Below are positions 63,191 through 64,000 of a DNA stretch of 64,000 nt, piece after piece. This DNA comes from Aurelia coerulea (taxonomy: Eukaryota > Cnidaria > Scyphozoa > Semaeostomeae > Ulmaridae), in NCBI GenBank assembly GCA_039566865.1, contig CM076955.1, positions 11,733,001 through 11,797,000 on the forward strand. Reading direction: 5' to 3'. The notes under the pieces were generated by a model. The model was not told the origin of the DNA. It saw nothing but the letters and a program-made list of their open reading frames with translations, and did no database searches. The position numbers and the translations under genes are program-made. Every line of letters starts with the position of its first letter. Within the stretch, counting starts at the first letter, position 1.

Positions 63191-64000
63191 AAACTAATGT
63201 CTATAGTAATGTTTCCAAGAATGGTTGCTGCAGCACTAATATAGTGCTATAAAAGAAGTAACTGGCAGAACTAAAGTGGTAAAGATGAGTGCAATACCGT
63301 TTATAATATAAATTGTAGCTACTAAAGTACGTTAATCCACACTTTTTGTGTTTTTATTTTGTTTTCTTTGAGAAAATAAACTTTTAATTAACCGATGTTT
63401 GTTTATGCAGTAAAGCTAAAATGAGACTAAAGAAAAAGCTAATGTCTATAGTAATAATTCCAAGAATGGTTGCTGCGAAACTAATATAGTGCTATAAAAG
63501 AAGTTACTGATAGAACTAAAGTTTTGAAGGACGATGAGTGCAATACTCCTCATAATATAAATTTTAGCTACTAAAGTACATTAAACACCATTTTTTTTGT
63601 TTAAATTTTTGTTTTCTCTTAGAAAATAAACATTTAATTAATCGATGTTTGTTTAGAAGTAAAGCTAAAATGAGACGATAAAAAAACTAATGTCTATAGT
63701 AATGTTTCCAAAAATAGTTGCTGCAGCACTAATATAGTGCTATCAAAGAAGTAACTGGCAGAACTAAAGTTTTAAAGAACGATGAGTACAATACCCTTTT
63801 TAATATAAATTGCAGCTACTAAAGTACGTTAATCCACACTTTTTGTGTTTATATTTTGTTTTCTTTGAGAAAATAAATATTTAATTAATCGATATTTGCT
63901 TATGCAGTAAAGCTAAAGTGGGACTAAAGAAAAAACTAATGTCTATAGTAATGTTTCCAAGAATAGTTGCTGCAGCACTAATATAGTGCTATAAAAGAAG
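63191..64000 (+). repeat. Satellite array, block A-type, runs off the window
   Basis: This holds block A monomers related to 43.3-44.6 kb (GTAAAGATGAGTG at 63,279; ACTCCTCATAAT at 63,545; CATTAAACACC; CTATCAAAGAAG; AAAGTGGGACTAAAG). The last monomer is cut by the window end after CTATAAAAGAAG. No gene is seen. Confidence 0.92.

Noticed and set aside
1..64000. CRISPR array
   Set aside because: Direct repeats are about 218-252 bp with no short repeat/unique spacer pattern, and the LINE shows a eukaryotic context.
1..64000. CENP-B box, telomeric repeat, tRNA-derived or Pol III A/B-box promoter in the monomer
   Set aside because: I looked for the CENP-B core, TTAGGG/TTAGG runs and GGTTCGA-type B boxes and saw none in the consensus monomers.

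Overview
The window is almost entirely one tandem satellite DNA, interrupted once by a degenerate non-LTR retrotransposon (LINE) on the minus strand. I see no host protein gene, tRNA, rRNA or CRISPR array. The long AT-rich eukaryotic-type tandem array and the CR1/Jockey-like LINE with a poly(A) tail point to a metazoan nuclear genome, probably an invertebrate, in constitutive heterochromatin (pericentromeric, centromeric or subtelomeric). I cannot name the species.

Layout. (1) 1..~19,600: block A satellite, fairly homogeneous, with monomers of 248-249 bp mixed with 218-220 bp. (2) ~19,600..38,187: block B satellite, the same family but more diverged, with extra variants including a ~252 bp monomer carrying a 4-bp insertion. 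(3) 38,188..41,433: the LINE, read right to left, with its poly(A) tail as poly(T) at 38,188-38,208. It has a reverse transcriptase fragment and a C-terminal fragment but no FADD motif and no recognisable endonuclease. (4) 41,434..~43,230: block B. (5) ~43,230..44,798: block A again. (6) ~44,799..~63,190: block B, holding a ~1.21 kb higher-order repeat and a ~5.44 kb tandem segmental duplication. (7) ~63,190..64,000: block A. At about 245 bp each there are roughly 250 monomers.

A typical monomer contains a perfect inverted repeat (AGCACT-AATAT-AGTGCT) abutting TATAAAAG, an ATG with an 8-codon frame about 40 bp further on, and an AATAAA hexamer about 90 bp after that. This resembles a minimal transcription unit, but whether it is transcribed cannot be decided from sequence.

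The most informative observation concerns the LINE junctions. Two intact paralogous copies of the insertion locus lie further along the array (around 57.1 and 62.5 kb). Compared with both, the LINE locus lacks 229 bp of satellite. The apparent 20-bp flanking repeat is not a true target-site duplication but the equivalent stretch of two neighbouring monomers. The LINE therefore sits in place of almost one monomer, and the insertion is most simply younger than the duplication that produced the paralogous loci.
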